Shown here one piece after another: positions 36,406 to 46,458 of a stretch of 64,000 nucleotides of DNA. Source of the stretch: Paraburkholderia oxyphila NBRC 105797 (GTDB taxonomy: Bacteria > Pseudomonadota > Gammaproteobacteria > Burkholderiales > Burkholderiaceae); NCBI RefSeq assembly GCF_000685075.1, contig NZ_BAYD01000014.1, forward strand, positions 62,001-126,000. Direction: 5' to 3'. A model generated the notes under the pieces. That model made no database searches. It saw only the letters and a program-made list of their open reading frames with translations, and had not been told where the DNA came from. Position 1 is the stretch's first letter. Each line of letters starts with the position of its first letter. A program made the translations under genes and the position numbers.

Positions 36406-38112
36406 ATGGCTGAACCGATCGATTCCCGCGCGCGCAACGGCGCGCGCACCGCTGACACCACCGCCGCCGGCAAAGGCGACGCTGCGGCGCGCCGCGCCCT
36501 GCCCACGTGGCACTACCTCGCCGCCGCCGCACTGGGCGCGCTCAACACGCTCTCGTTCGCCCCCACGCCACACGGCGGGTGGCTCGAAATCGCGATCTTC
36601 GCGGGCTTTTACTTCTGGCTCACGCGCACCACGGGCTGGAAGAGCGCGCTCTTCACCGGCTGGGCATTCGGCTTCGGCAACTTCGTGAGCGGCGTCTGGT
36701 GGCTCTACGTGAGCATGCACTTCTACGGCGGCATGCCCGCCGTGCTCGCGGGCGCGGCGGTTGTGCTCTTTTCGCTCTACCTGGGCCTCTATTCGGCGCT
36801 CGCTGCGTTCGTCTGGTCGTTCTGCGCGGGACACGCGAGCAACGCACGCGTGAGCAACGGCACGCTGCCGTTTTCGCCGACATGGCATGGCGCCTTCGCA
36901 TTCGCGAGCGCCTGGGCGCTCGGCGAATGGGCGCGCGGCTATGTCTTCACCGGCTTCCCGTGGCTCTCCAGCGGCTACGCGCAGGTGGACGGGCCGCTCG
37001 CCGGATTTGCGCCGATCGTTGGGGTTTATGGCGTGGGCTGGGTGCTCGCGCTCGTCGCGGCGCTGGCCGTGCAGGCGCTCATGCAGGTGCGCAAAGCGCG
37101 TCCGGATGCGCTCGCGCCTGCCACCGGCGGCGCGCCGCGCGGCGGGATCGCTACGCCTGTCGTGGCCGCCATTGCGGTGATCGCCGCGGGCTTGCTGCTG
37201 CCGCTCGTCAACTGGACGCACCCCGAAAACACGCCGCTGAACATACGCCTCCTGCAAGGCAACGTGAAGCAGGACATGAAGTTCTCCGAGTCCGGCCTCG
37301 TGGACTCGCTCGCCGAATTCCAGAAGCTGATCACCGAAAAACCCGCCGACCTCGTCGTCACGCCCGAGACCGCGATTCCCGTGCTCATGCAGGAAATCCC
37401 CGAGAAGTTCGGCCGCGACGTCCGCGCGTTCGCCGACGGCACCGGCACGTCAATCCTGTTCGGCGCCGTGGGCGGCACCATCACGCCGGATGGGCGCGTG
37501 GTCGACTACACCAACAGCCTGTTTGGCATCACACCGGGGCACAACGGCCTGTACCGCTACGACAAGCACCACCTCGTGCCCTTCGGCGAATTCGTGCCCT
37601 GGGGCTTCCACTGGTTCGTGAATCTCATGAACATCCCGCTCGGCGACTTCGCGCGCGGCGCCCCCGTGCAACCGCCGTTCCTCGTGCACAACCAGCCGGT
37701 GGCCGTCGATATCTGCTACGAGGACATCTTCGGCGAGGAAATCGCGCGCACCGTGCGCGAGAGCCCGACCTCGCCGGGCATCCTCATCAACTCGACCAAC
37801 CTCGCCTGGTTCGGCGACACCATCGCGCTCGACCAGCATCTGCAGATCGCGCGCATGCGCTCGCTCGAAACCGGCCGGCCGATGCTGCGCGCGACCAACA
37901 CGGGCGCCACCGCCGCCATCGACGCCCACGGCAACGTGATCGCGCGCCTGCCCAGCTTCACCGTGGGCTCGCTCGACGTGCGCGTGGAAGGCACGCAAGG
38001 CTTCACGCCCTACGTGAGGAGCGGCAACGACATCGTGATCGCCGCGTCGCTGCTGTTGCTGGCGCTCGGCTTTGCGTTCGGGCCGGTGCGGCTAGGGCGC
38101 AAGAAGGCGTGA
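36406..38112 (+). CDS. lnt: Apolipoprotein N-acyltransferase
   Basis: Inner-membrane enzyme that N-acylates the terminal Cys of lipoproteins. The 568-residue product has about 35 polar residues, then six or more membrane segments (about 38-245), a nitrilase-like periplasmic domain with the catalytic Glu (VTPETAIP), Lys (YDKHHLVPFGEF) and Cys (VDICYEDIF), and a final membrane segment. A 265-base gap containing a terminator separates it from corC. Confidence 0.95.
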   Translation: MAEPIDSRARNGARTADTTAAGKGDAAARRALPTWHYLAAAALGALNTLSFAPTPHGGWLEIAIFAGFYFWLTRTTGWKSALFTGWAFGFGNFVSGVWWLYVSMHFYGGMPAVLAGAAVVLFSLYLGLYSALAAFVWSFCAGHASNARVSNGTLPFSPTWHGAFAFASAWALGEWARGYVFTGFPWLSSGYAQVDGPLAGFAPIVGVYGVGWVLALVAALAVQALMQVRKARPDALAPATGGAPRGGIATPVVAAIAVIAAGLLLPLVNWTHPENTPLNIRLLQGNVKQDMKFSESGLVDSLAEFQKLITEKPADLVVTPETAIPVLMQEIPEKFGRDVRAFADGTGTSILFGAVGGTITPDGRVVDYTNSLFGITPGHNGLYRYDKHHLVPFGEFVPWGFHWFVNLMNIPLGDFARGAPVQPPFLVHNQPVAVDICYEDIFGEEIARTVRESPTSPGILINSTNLAWFGDTIALDQHLQIARMRSLETGRPMLRATNTGATAAIDAHGNVIARLPSFTVGSLDVRVEGTQGFTPYVRSGNDIVIAASLLLLALGFAFGPVRLGRKKA

Positions 38113-38411
38113 TGACGCGCGAAGCGGCGGCCCCTCGCGTGGCTGCCGCTACTTCGTTACGGCACCGGTAATCGATGCCGCTGCAGCGCAACGTCAACAC
38201 AGAAATTCCCCCGGAACCCCGCAGCGGTCTCAACGCCCCGCCAATCCGGTAAAATTCAAGGTTTTAGCACCGGGCCGCCCCTTCTGACCGGGGGCCGGGA
38301 CCGCAGCACGCAAGGGACGCCGCCACGCGCCGAAAGCCACACCCGGCCGCGCCTGGCCGCCCTCGCCGCCGCAGCCCACGCCTTTCGCCCTAAAAGACAC
38401 TGCAGGCACAC
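38113..38411. other. Intergenic region upstream of glyQ
   Basis: 299 bases without a gene. TAAAAT at 38250-38255 is a good -10 candidate for the glyQS operon, but no matching -35 is present. A GC-rich palindromic patch (about 38265-38300) follows it. Confidence 0.4.
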
Positions 38412-39419
38412 ATGCTCACGTTTCAGCAAATCATCCTGACGCTCCAGTCTTACTGGGACAAGCAGGGCTGCGCGCTGCTCCAGCCGATCGACATGGAAGT
38501 CGGCGCCGGCACCTCGCACGTCCACACCTTCCTGCGCGCGATCGGCCCCGAGCCGTGGCGCGCGGCCTACGTGCAGCCGTCGCGCCGTCCGAAGGACGGC
38601 CGCTACGGCGAGAACCCGAACCGCCTGCAGCACTACTACCAGTATCAGGTGGTGCTCAAGCCCGCGCCGGAGAACATCCTCGACCTGTACCTCGGCTCGC
38701 TCGAGGCGCTCGGCTTCGACCTGAAGCAGAACGACGTGCGCTTCGTCGAGGACGACTGGGAGAACCCCACGCTCGGCGCCTGGGGCCTCGGCTGGGAAGT
38801 CTGGCTGAACGGCATGGAAGTCACGCAGTTCACCTACTTCCAGCAGGTGGGCGGCATCGACTGCAAGCCGGTGCTCGGCGAAATCACCTACGGTCTCGAA
38901 CGCCTCGCGATGTACCTGCAGAAGGTCGAGAACGTCTACGACCTCGTCTGGACCGAGTGGGAAGAGGAAGGCCCGAACGGCCCCGAGCTGCGCCGCCTCA
39001 CCTACGGCGACGTCTACCACCAGAACGAAGTCGAGCAATCCACGTACAACTTCGAGCACGCGAACGTCGACCTGCTGTTCACGTTCTTCAACGCGTACGA
39101 GAGCGAAGCGAAGCGCATGATCGACCTGCAGCTCGCGCTGCCCGCCTACGAGCTCGTGCTCAAGGCCGGCCACACGTTCAACCTGCTCGACGCACGCGGC
39201 GCGATCTCCGTGACGGAGCGCGCGGCATACATCGGCCGCATTCGCGCGCTCTCGCGCAGCGTCGCGCAGTCGTACTACGACTCGCGCGAGAAGCTTGGCT
39301 TCCCGATGCTCGGCAATCCGGTGCACGGCGTGCCGGGCCTGACCACCGACGAACAGGACGCCGCGATGCCCGCCTGGGCGCCGCCGCTGAAGGTCGAACG
39401 CAAGTTCGACGAGGAATGA
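38412..39419 (+). CDS. glyQ: Glycine-tRNA ligase alpha subunit
   Basis: Class II synthetase alpha chain (alpha2-beta2 type), 335 residues against a usual 300-320. It begins [20 protein letters not shown] and carries motif 2 ([20 protein letters not shown] in sections) and motif 3 ([22 protein letters not shown] in sections). glyS follows 16 bases on. Confidence 0.97.
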   Translation: MLTFQQIILTLQSYWDKQGCALLQPIDMEVGAGTSHVHTFLRAIGPEPWRAAYVQPSRRPKDGRYGENPNRLQHYYQYQVVLKPAPENILDLYLGSLEALGFDLKQNDVRFVEDDWENPTLGAWGLGWEVWLNGMEVTQFTYFQQVGGIDCKPVLGEITYGLERLAMYLQKVENVYDLVWTEWEEEGPNGPELRRLTYGDVYHQNEVEQSTYNFEHANVDLLFTFFNAYESEAKRMIDLQLALPAYELVLKAGHTFNLLDARGAISVTERAAYIGRIRALSRSVAQSYYDSREKLGFPMLGNPVHGVPGLTTDEQDAAMPAWAPPLKVERKFDEE

Positions 39420-39435
39420 CCGGATCTCCAGAACA

Positions 39436-41535
39436 ATGACCCAAGCTCATCACGCCACTCTCCTCGTTGAACTGCTGACCGAGGAATTGCCGCCGAAGGC
39501 CCTCGCACGCCTTGGCGACGCGTTCGCCGAAGGCATCGCGCAGCGCCTCGCCGCGCGCGACCTGATCGAAGGCGACCTCTCGTTCGAACGCTTCGCCACG
39601 CCGCGCCGCCTCGCCGTGACGATCAAGAACGTGCGCAGCGTCGCGCCCGAAAAGCAGGTGCGCGAAAAAGTGCTGCCCGTTTCGGTCGCTCTCGACGCCA
39701 ACGGCCAGCCCACCGCGCCGCTCGCGAAGAAACTCGCGGCGCTCGGCTTCCCCGACTTCCCCGTGAGCGACCTCGAACGCGCCAGCGACGGCAAGAACGA
39801 GGCGTTCTTCCTGCGCTACTCGGCGCCGGGCGCCACGCTCGCCGACGGCCTGCAGGCCGTGCTCGACGAAGCGCTCGCCAAGCTGCCGATCCCGAAGGTC
39901 ATGACCTACCAGCGCCCGGACGGCAGCAACGTGCAGTTCGTGCGCCCCGTGCACCGCCTGACGGTCCTGCACGGCGACCAGATCGTGCCCGTGACGGCAT
40001 TCGGCATCGACGCCGGCGACACCACGCGCGGCCACCGCTTCCTCTCGCATGGCCCGGTCGCCATCACGCGCGCCGACGACTACGCGCACACGCTGCAGCA
40101 CAAGGGCCACGTGATTGCGAGCTACGCGGACCGCCGCGAAGCGATCCGCGAACAGCTCATCGAACAGGCCGGCGACGACAAGGTCGTGATGCCCGAAGCG
40201 CTGCTCGACGAAGTGAACTCGCTCGTCGAATGGCCGGTCGTCTACGCGTGCAAGTTCGAGGACGAATTCCTGCAAGTGCCGCAGGAATGCCTGATCCTCA
40301 CGATGCAGACGAACCAGAAGTACTTCGCGCTCACCGACGACGCAGGCCGCCTGCGCTCGCGCTTCCTGATCGTCTCGAACATCGAGACCGAAACGCCGGG
40401 CGAGATCGTGGAAGGCAACGAGCGCGTCGTGCGCCCGCGCCTCGCAGACGCCAAGTTCTTCTTCGAGCAGGACAAGAAGAAGCCGCTGGCCGAGCGCGTG
40501 CCGCTGCTCGCGAACGTGGTCTATCACAACAAGCTCGGCTCGCAGCTGCAGCGCGTGGAGCGCCTCGAAGCGCTCGCGGGCGCCATCGCCTTGATGAGCG
40601 GCGCCAACATCGCGCTCGCCGAACGCGGCGCGCGCCTCGCCAAGGCCGACCTGCTGACCGACATGGTGGGCGAGTTCCCCGAGCTGCAAGGCACGATGGG
40701 CACCTACTACGCGCGTCACGACGGCGAAGCGGAAGAAGTGGCGCTCGCGTGCACCGAGCACTACCAGCCGCGCTTCTCCGGCGACGCCCTGCCGGGCACG
40801 GCCACGGGCACGATCGTCGCGCTCGCGGACAAGCTCGAAACGCTCGTGGGCATCTGGGGCATCGGCCTCGCGCCGACCGGCGAAAAGGACCCGTTCGCAC
40901 TGCGCCGCCACGCGCTGGGCGTGCTGCGCATCCTGGTCGAGAAGCAACTGCCGCTCGACCTCGTCGAACTGCTGCGCGCCACGTACACGCAATTTGCCGG
41001 CATCGAAGCGGTGACGGAATCGACGCAAGCGATCTACGAATTCTGCATGGACCGCCTGCGCGGCCTGCTGCGCGAACGCGGCTACGCGGCGCAGGAAATC
41101 GACGCGGTGCTCGCGATGAACCCCACGCGCCTCGACGACATCGTCGCGCGACTCGACGCCGTGCGCGAATTCGCTGCGCTCGAGGAAGCGGCCTCGCTCG
41201 CGGCGGCCAACAAGCGCATCTCGAACATCCTCAAGAAGTCCGAGGGTGTGGAGGACGCAGGCGTGCAGAGCGCCCTCTTCGTGGAAAACGCGGAAAAGGC
41301 GCTCTTCGCGCAGCTCGAGCAGGTCACGCCGCGCGTGCAGACGCAACTGGCCGCGCGCGAGTACACGGGCGCGCTCACGGCGCTCGCGGCACTGCGCGAA
41401 ACCGTCGACACGTTCTTCAACGACGTGATGGTGAACGCGGAAGACCCGGCGCTGCGTGCGAACCGCCTCGCGCTGCTCAAGGCGCTGCATCGCCAGATGA
41501 ACAGCGTGGCCGACATCTCGCGCCTCGCCGCGTGA
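39436..41535 (+). CDS. glyS: Glycine-tRNA ligase beta subunit
   Basis: Beta chain that binds tRNA-Gly, 699 residues, full length for the family. It begins with [15 protein letters not shown], has the HD-like core ([14 protein letters not shown]) and a C-terminal DALR-type anticodon-binding domain ending in [16 protein letters not shown]. It is co-transcribed with glyQ, and gmhB begins 33 bases downstream. Confidence 0.97.
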   Translation: MTQAHHATLLVELLTEELPPKALARLGDAFAEGIAQRLAARDLIEGDLSFERFATPRRLAVTIKNVRSVAPEKQVREKVLPVSVALDANGQPTAPLAKKLAALGFPDFPVSDLERASDGKNEAFFLRYSAPGATLADGLQAVLDEALAKLPIPKVMTYQRPDGSNVQFVRPVHRLTVLHGDQIVPVTAFGIDAGDTTRGHRFLSHGPVAITRADDYAHTLQHKGHVIASYADRREAIREQLIEQAGDDKVVMPEALLDEVNSLVEWPVVYACKFEDEFLQVPQECLILTMQTNQKYFALTDDAGRLRSRFLIVSNIETETPGEIVEGNERVVRPRLADAKFFFEQDKKKPLAERVPLLANVVYHNKLGSQLQRVERLEALAGAIALMSGANIALAERGARLAKADLLTDMVGEFPELQGTMGTYYARHDGEAEEVALACTEHYQPRFSGDALPGTATGTIVALADKLETLVGIWGIGLAPTGEKDPFALRRHALGVLRILVEKQLPLDLVELLRATYTQFAGIEAVTESTQAIYEFCMDRLRGLLRERGYAAQEIDAVLAMNPTRLDDIVARLDAVREFAALEEAASLAAANKRISNILKKSEGVEDAGVQSALFVENAEKALFAQLEQVTPRVQTQLAAREYTGALTALAALRETVDTFFNDVMVNAEDPALRANRLALLKALHRQMNSVADISRLAA

Positions 41536-41568
41536 TGGCCGTCGTGACCCTCAACTGAACGCGACGCC

Positions 41569-42132
41569 ATGCCGACCAGCACCAGCCGCAAACTCGTGAT
41601 CCTCGACCGCGACGGCGTGATCAACGTCGATTCCGACGCGTTCATCAAATCGGCCGACGAATGGATTGCGCTTCCGGGCAGCCTCGAAGCGATAGCCCGC
41701 CTGAACCAGGCGGGCTATCGTGTGGCCGTCGCGACGAATCAGTCCGGCATTGGCCGGGGCCTGTTCGACACGACGGCGCTCAACGAAATGCACGCGAAGA
41801 TGCAGCGCCAGGCCGCCGCGGTGGGCGGGCGCATCGACGCCGTGTTCTTCTGCCCGCACACCGCGCAGGACCATTGCGACTGCCGCAAGCCCAAGCCCGG
41901 CATGCTCAAGATGATCGCCGACCGCTTCGAGATCGATCCCGCCGACACGCCCGTGGTGGGCGATTCGCTACGCGACCTGGAAGCGGGCGCGGTGCTTGGC
42001 TTTCCCACGCACCTCGTGCTCACGGGCAAGGGCGAGAAGACGCAAGCGGCCGGCGGCCTGCCCGAAGGCACGAAAGTGCACGCCGACCTGCGCGCGTTCG
42101 TGCTCGACTTCCTCGCGAACGAGCCGGCTTGA
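41569..42132 (+). CDS. gmhB: D-glycero-beta-D-manno-heptose 1,7-bisphosphate 7-phosphatase
   Basis: HAD-family phosphatase of the ADP-heptose pathway for LPS core. The 187-residue product has motif I LDRDGVIN, the GmhB zinc loop CPHTAQDHCDCRKP, and the acidic VVGDSLRDLEAG. Position between glyS and an acyltransferase is typical of Burkholderia and suggests co-transcription with envelope genes. Confidence 0.93.
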   Translation: MPTSTSRKLVILDRDGVINVDSDAFIKSADEWIALPGSLEAIARLNQAGYRVAVATNQSGIGRGLFDTTALNEMHAKMQRQAAAVGGRIDAVFFCPHTAQDHCDCRKPKPGMLKMIADRFEIDPADTPVVGDSLRDLEAGAVLGFPTHLVLTGKGEKTQAAGGLPEGTKVHADLRAFVLDFLANEPA

Positions 42133-42179
42133 CACCGCCCTGGCCCACTGCCGCCCTGCCCTCCGAACGGTCCCAATCG

Positions 42180-42941
42180 ATGCGCTTCATCCGCTCCCTG
42201 CTGCTGTTCATCTACCTGATCGTCTACACGATCCCTTACGCGACGGCATGCTTCATCGCGTTCCCGTTCATGAACGCCGCACGGCGCTACTGGATGGCCG
42301 TGGGCTGGTGCCGCTCGACGCTGTTCGTCGCGCGCTGGCTCAACGGCATCCGCTACCGCATCGAAGGCAAGGAGAACCTGCCCAACGGACCGGCCGTGCT
42401 GCTCTCGAAGCACCAGTCGGCCTGGGAAACGCTCGCGTTTCCCGCGCTGATGCCGCGGCCGATGTGCTATGTGTTCAAGCGCGAACTGCTGTACGTGCCG
42501 TTCTTCGGCTGGGCGCTGGGCATGCTGAAGATGGTTCACATCGACCGTAAGGAAGGCAAGTACGCGTTCGCCTCCGTGACGCGCCAGGGCAAGGCGCGCA
42601 TGGCCGAAGGCGCATGGGTCATCATGTTCCCCGAAGGCACGCGCACGCCGGTGGGCAAGCAGGGCAAGTACAAGACCGGCGGCGCGCGCTTTGCGATTTC
42701 CACCGGTGCGCCCGTCGTGCCGATCGCGCACAACGCGGGACACGTCTGGCCCCGTAACTCGTTTATCAAGTATCCGGGTATAGTCACGGTGTCGATCGGC
42801 AAGCCGATCGAGACAACCGGACTCACGCCCGACCAGGTGAATACGCGTGTGGAGCAGTGGATCGAGGCCGAAATGCGGCGTATCGATCCGGATGCCTATC
42901 GCGAAACGGATGGCGCTTCGGCGGACGCCGCGAGGATTTGA
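42180..42941 (+). CDS. plsC: 1-acyl-sn-glycerol-3-phosphate acyltransferase family protein
   Basis: Phospholipid-synthesis acyltransferase, 253 residues. One or two N-terminal membrane helices (residues 5-40) precede the acyltransferase motifs: block I reads KHQSAWE, where the usual H-x4-D is H-x4-E, then YVFKREL, block III FPEGTRTPVG and block IV APVVPIAHN. The ATG is at 42180, 48 bases after gmhB. The Glu variant is common in related proteobacterial enzymes as far as I recall, so activity is still expected. Confidence 0.88.
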   Translation: MRFIRSLLLFIYLIVYTIPYATACFIAFPFMNAARRYWMAVGWCRSTLFVARWLNGIRYRIEGKENLPNGPAVLLSKHQSAWETLAFPALMPRPMCYVFKRELLYVPFFGWALGMLKMVHIDRKEGKYAFASVTRQGKARMAEGAWVIMFPEGTRTPVGKQGKYKTGGARFAISTGAPVVPIAHNAGHVWPRNSFIKYPGIVTVSIGKPIETTGLTPDQVNTRVEQWIEAEMRRIDPDAYRETDGASADAARI

Positions 42942-43000
42942 CGCTCCAGCGGTAAGCCGACCGGGCGCGCCACGCGCGCAATCCCGCAACAAGACTGAAG

Positions 43001-43897
43001 ATGCAGAAGTCACCTCCGCCGCGCCCTACTGCGGCGCTCGATAACGGGCAACTCGATTTGCCGCTCTTTGCGGAGCCGGCGACGAGTGGTACGCCCTCGC
43101 CTTCGGTGCCGTTTTCTGCTGCTCCTTCTCACACGCAGTCGCCTTTCAGGGCGCCTTCAGGGCCGCTTGCGCCTGATGGGACGCGGCTGCGCACGCTCGA
43201 GCTGGGAGCGCGCACGCTGCGGTATCGGCTCAAGCGGTCTTCGCGCAAGTCGATCGGGTTTGCTATTGATGGGACCGGGCTCACGATTACGGCGCCTCGG
43301 TGGGTGACGATTGCGGATATTGAAACTGCGATTGCTGAGAAGCAGAGATGGATCTTTGCAAAGCTGATTGAGTGGCAGACGCGGGTTGAGCAACGAGCGT
43401 TGCCGCGCGTGGAATGGGGGGATGGTGCGGAGTTGCCGTTTCTCGGGAAGCCGTTGCGGGTGAGGCTTGGAGCTTCTGTGCTGGCGTTTGATCAGGAGAC
43501 GCGCGTGCTGGCGTTGCCGCTGCCGCTGCATGCGGATGCGCAGCAGATCAAGGATCGTGTGACTGGGTGGCTTCAGGGAGAGGCTACGCGGGTTTTTGGG
43601 GAACGGCTCGCGGTTTATGCCGCCAAGCTTGGCGTTACGTTTCGGTCTTATGCGCTTTCTTCGGCTATGACGCGGTGGGGGAGTTGCTCAAGCGAAGGCA
43701 GAATCAGGCTCAACTGGCGGTTGATTCATTTTCCGCTTTCGGTTGTGGACTATGTTGTGGCGCATGAGCTCGCGCATTTGCGCGAGATGAACCATAGTCC
43801 GCGGTTCTGGCAGACCGTGGAGTCTATTTTTCCTGAGTTTCGTGAGGCAAGGAAGCAGCTCAAGCAGCATCCGCCGGAGATGGTGCCGGGGATGTGA
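43001..43897 (+). CDS. YgjP-like zinc metallopeptidase (DUF45/M48-like)
   Basis: A 298-residue cytoplasmic protein of the YgjP/WLM family. The zinc site is HELAHLREMNHSPRFW (HExxH plus the third His), near residues 250-265, preceded by the characteristic MTRWGSCSSEGRIRLNWRL segment. Residues 1-65 are a poorly conserved Pro/Ser-rich leader. The coding strand is strikingly G and T rich (TTT, GTT, GGG, CTT codons), unlike its C-rich neighbours. It follows plsC by 59 bases; function in vivo is uncharacterised. Confidence 0.87.
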   Translation: MQKSPPPRPTAALDNGQLDLPLFAEPATSGTPSPSVPFSAAPSHTQSPFRAPSGPLAPDGTRLRTLELGARTLRYRLKRSSRKSIGFAIDGTGLTITAPRWVTIADIETAIAEKQRWIFAKLIEWQTRVEQRALPRVEWGDGAELPFLGKPLRVRLGASVLAFDQETRVLALPLPLHADAQQIKDRVTGWLQGEATRVFGERLAVYAAKLGVTFRSYALSSAMTRWGSCSSEGRIRLNWRLIHFPLSVVDYVVAHELAHLREMNHSPRFWQTVESIFPEFREARKQLKQHPPEMVPGM

Positions 43898-44271
43898 GGG
43901 CAGACGTCCTATCGAGCTTTGGCTCTTATTACCGGCACCGGCTTGCAGCGCCTACGTGCGAACATTCCCCCATGGTTGTTTTCCGGTTTTTCCTTTTTCC
44001 GCCCTGCCCACACGGCAGGCGCGCGAATCCATAAAATCCACGCGATTTGATCGAGCGCGACACCTGAAGCAATTCCCGGATTCTTTCAGAAATCGCTGAT
44101 ATCGCCATCGCCGACAACAGCGATACGGTAAAAGCCGCCTCGATTCGAGACGTTCTAATGCGCGACGGTCTTCGCACTTGATGCGGCTCGCCGTGTCTCG
44201 AGAATTGGGGCTGGGCACACATCTGCCTAATCTGATTTCAACACCCCGAGCTCCCGGAGGCTTCTGGATTC
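43898..44271. other. Intergenic region upstream of truncated ugd
   Basis: 374 bases without a gene, less GC-rich than the flanking core genes. It ends with GGAGG (44256-44260), the ribosome binding site of the ugd fragment. It presumably holds the original promoter of a polysaccharide gene. Confidence 0.4.
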
Positions 44272-44422
44272 ATGAAAGTCACAATCGTTGGAAGCGGTTA
44301 CGTCGGCTTGGTCACAGGCGCGTGCCTTGCCGAATTGGGCAATCACGTTCTCTGCCTTGACGTCGACCGGTCCAAGATCGACCTGCTCAACAATGGCGGC
44401 GTTCCCATCTACGAGCCTGAAG
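44272..44422 (+). pseudogene. ugd: UDP-glucose 6-dehydrogenase, 5' fragment
   Basis: The first 49 or 50 codons encode [20 protein letters not shown] and the following Rossmann segment to PIYEP, a typical UDP-glucose dehydrogenase N-terminus, with ribosome binding site GGAGG. At about 44422 the homology stops and IS5-type transposase sequence begins in another frame; the original frame runs on to a stop at 44580. The remaining 400 codons are missing from the window. The fragment cannot be enzymatically active. Confidence 0.85.
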
Positions 44423-45175
44423 GCCGCGGCGCGGCACGGTCTGAAGCTGAGGCAGAACTACAACCGCGAGGCGCCGCGTCTGGGCCTGCAGATTGGCCGC
44501 TACGCACATGCGAAGCAGTACAAGCGCATGAGGAAAGCGTTGCGCACGCTGCGTTCGCGCGTTGGGCGGGTAATGCGTGACGTCGAGCGGCAACTCGTCT
44601 CGGTTGCCGATCATGGCCGCACTGCGTTGCAGGAGTTGATAGACCGAACAAAGCGCATCCTGACGCAAAAGCCGAAGGACAAGAACAAGCTTTATGCGCT
44701 GCATGCACCGGAAGTCGAGTGTCTGGCCAAGGGTAAGGCCCGCAAGCCGTACGAATTCGGGGTGAAAGTGTCGATCACGACGACCCACAAGGAAGGACTG
44801 GTGGTTGGCATGCGCTCGATGCCGGGCAATCCTTACGACGGTCATACGCTGGCTGAAGCGCTGGAACAAGCGGCAATCCTGAGCGACGCCACGCCGGAAG
44901 TCGCCATCGTCGACCGCGGATACAAGGGTGTCGCGGTTGATGGCGTGAAGATCTACCACCCGGGATTGCGGCGGGGCATCACTCGCGGACTACGCACGAT
45001 GATTAGACGGCGAAGCGCAATCGAGCCGGCCATAGGTCACATGAAGACAGACGGAAAACTCGATCGCAACTGGCTCAAAGGCGCGCTCGGCGACGCGATG
45101 CACGCGGTGCTGTGTGGCGCGGGCCACAACCTGCGCATGATCCTCAGGAATCCCCGGCGCACGGGCTGTCAGTAG
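44422..45175 (+). mobile_element. IS5-family transposase, 5'-truncated
   Basis: About 250 codons of an IS5-type DDE transposase, from [17 protein letters not shown] to the stop. The second catalytic Asp (VAIVDRGYKG) and the C-terminal Glu with its Arg and Lys partners (RRSAIEPAIGHMKTDG) are present, but the N-terminal third, which carries the first Asp, is absent. No terminal inverted repeat was identified. The element is therefore inactive, and its left side is fused to ugd. Confidence 0.88.
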
Positions 45176-45852
45176 CGCGCCACCTGCGATTGCAACTACA
45201 TCGGACAAACGCGCGAATATGCCGCCATTTCGGATAGCTACTGAAGCATCAGTATGGATGGTCGAATGCATGGACTCTTCTTCGCCGAGGCAGAGAACGC
45301 AGTAGGTACGATGCAGCCGGTCCACACTGGCGTGAACAGGGCTGGTCAAGGACGCCTTGAGCTTCCTGCTACCGGGTCACGCGCTGCCGAATACACGGTT
45401 GTGCGCTTCACCGAACCGGTTTCTGCTTAAGGGCCGAATGCGGAGTCTCGGTTATTGCTACTTTTACGTATATAGGAATGCTCTGAAATGGGCACTGGGA
45501 ACAACGCCAGAATGTCCAGAATTTGTCTCAATATTCGCGCCGATACGCATCCTGCAGCTTATGAGATGGCGCCCAACCATCTTTAAATTAGGATGTCAAA
45601 ATATTTGTATCGATTTGTATCCTATGCTATACGCAAGAAATAATATTCTCGGTTTTAGCAAGAGTTTGCAGCGCTAGCGAACGCCTTCTAATAGCGTCCG
45701 AATTTTCATTCGATCTTCAGGAAGAATATTTAAATTTGTACAAATCGCTTTTTATTTATTCTCTATTGTCGGGCGATTCTTTGAATGGCAATACTTTTTA
45801 GCAAACACAGCGGCGATATCAGAACAATCCGATAGCGCCGTAAGGACAATCC
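45176..45852. other. AT-rich region after the IS5 fragment
   Basis: 677 bases, with the part from about 45440 to 45850 markedly AT-rich (runs such as TTTATTTATT) compared with the rest of the window. No intact gene is recognised. It looks like foreign or regulatory DNA left from a polysaccharide locus. Confidence 0.55.
45254..45430 (+). CDS. Small open frame of unknown status
   Basis: 58 codons beginning MDGRMHGLFFAEAENAVG and ending RFTEPVSA. It has no clear ribosome binding site. The amino-acid composition is plausible for protein, and it may be the end of a disrupted gene rather than a complete one. I do not recognise it. Confidence 0.2.
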   Translation: MDGRMHGLFFAEAENAVGTMQPVHTGVNRAGQGRLELPATGSRAAEYTVVRFTEPVSA

Positions 45853-46236
45853 CTACTTCCTCTGAATAAACTCGATCTTATACCCATCCGGGTCCGTCAC
45901 AAACGCGATCACCGTCGTGCCATGCTTCATCGGACCAGCCTCACGCACGACCGTACCACCCTGCGCCTTGATCTTCTCGCAGGCGGTGTAAGCATCATCC
46001 ACTTCCACCGCCAGGTGACCAAAACCAGTCCCAAGGTCATAAGCAGGCGTATCCCAGTTATGCGTAAGCTCGATCACCGTGCCATCACGCTCATCGGTAT
46101 AGCCAACAAACGCCAGCGTGAACTTGCCATCGGGATAGTCATCGCGGCGCAGCAGTTTCATGCCGAGCAATTCGGTATAGAACTTGATCGATCGGTCCAG
46201 GTCGCCAACCCGGATCATCGTGTGCAGAAGGCGCAT
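45853..46236 (-). CDS. gloA: Lactoylglutathione lyase (glyoxalase I)
   Basis: Converts the methylglyoxal-glutathione hemithioacetal to S-lactoylglutathione. The 127-residue protein has the metal ligands H5, E56, H74 and E122 at the standard positions ([34 protein letters not shown]) and the short length typical of the nickel-dependent class. The start is 46236; the open frame extends upstream without homology. It faces away from the PanE-like gene. Confidence 0.96.
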   Translation of the reverse strand: MRLLHTMIRVGDLDRSIKFYTELLGMKLLRRDDYPDGKFTLAFVGYTDERDGTVIELTHNWDTPAYDLGTGFGHLAVEVDDAYTACEKIKAQGGTVVREAGPMKHGTTVIAFVTDPDGYKIEFIQRK

Positions 46237-46458
46237 CGTGTACTCCGTTTTGCCGTCGTCAAAAACGCGACTGTACCAAAATCCCGCCCGCCCTGCCCAC
46301 GCCGGCAGGATGCGCCAGCCAAACCGCCCCAAGCAAACCGCCCCAAGCAGGCCGCACCGATTTGCTCTAGCATGGACGCCATCTCGAAATGGCCGGTGCC
46401 GCATGCGCGCAGTCACCGGCCAGCGTTACTGACAATGAAAGGAAGCAAAGGAGTCGAC

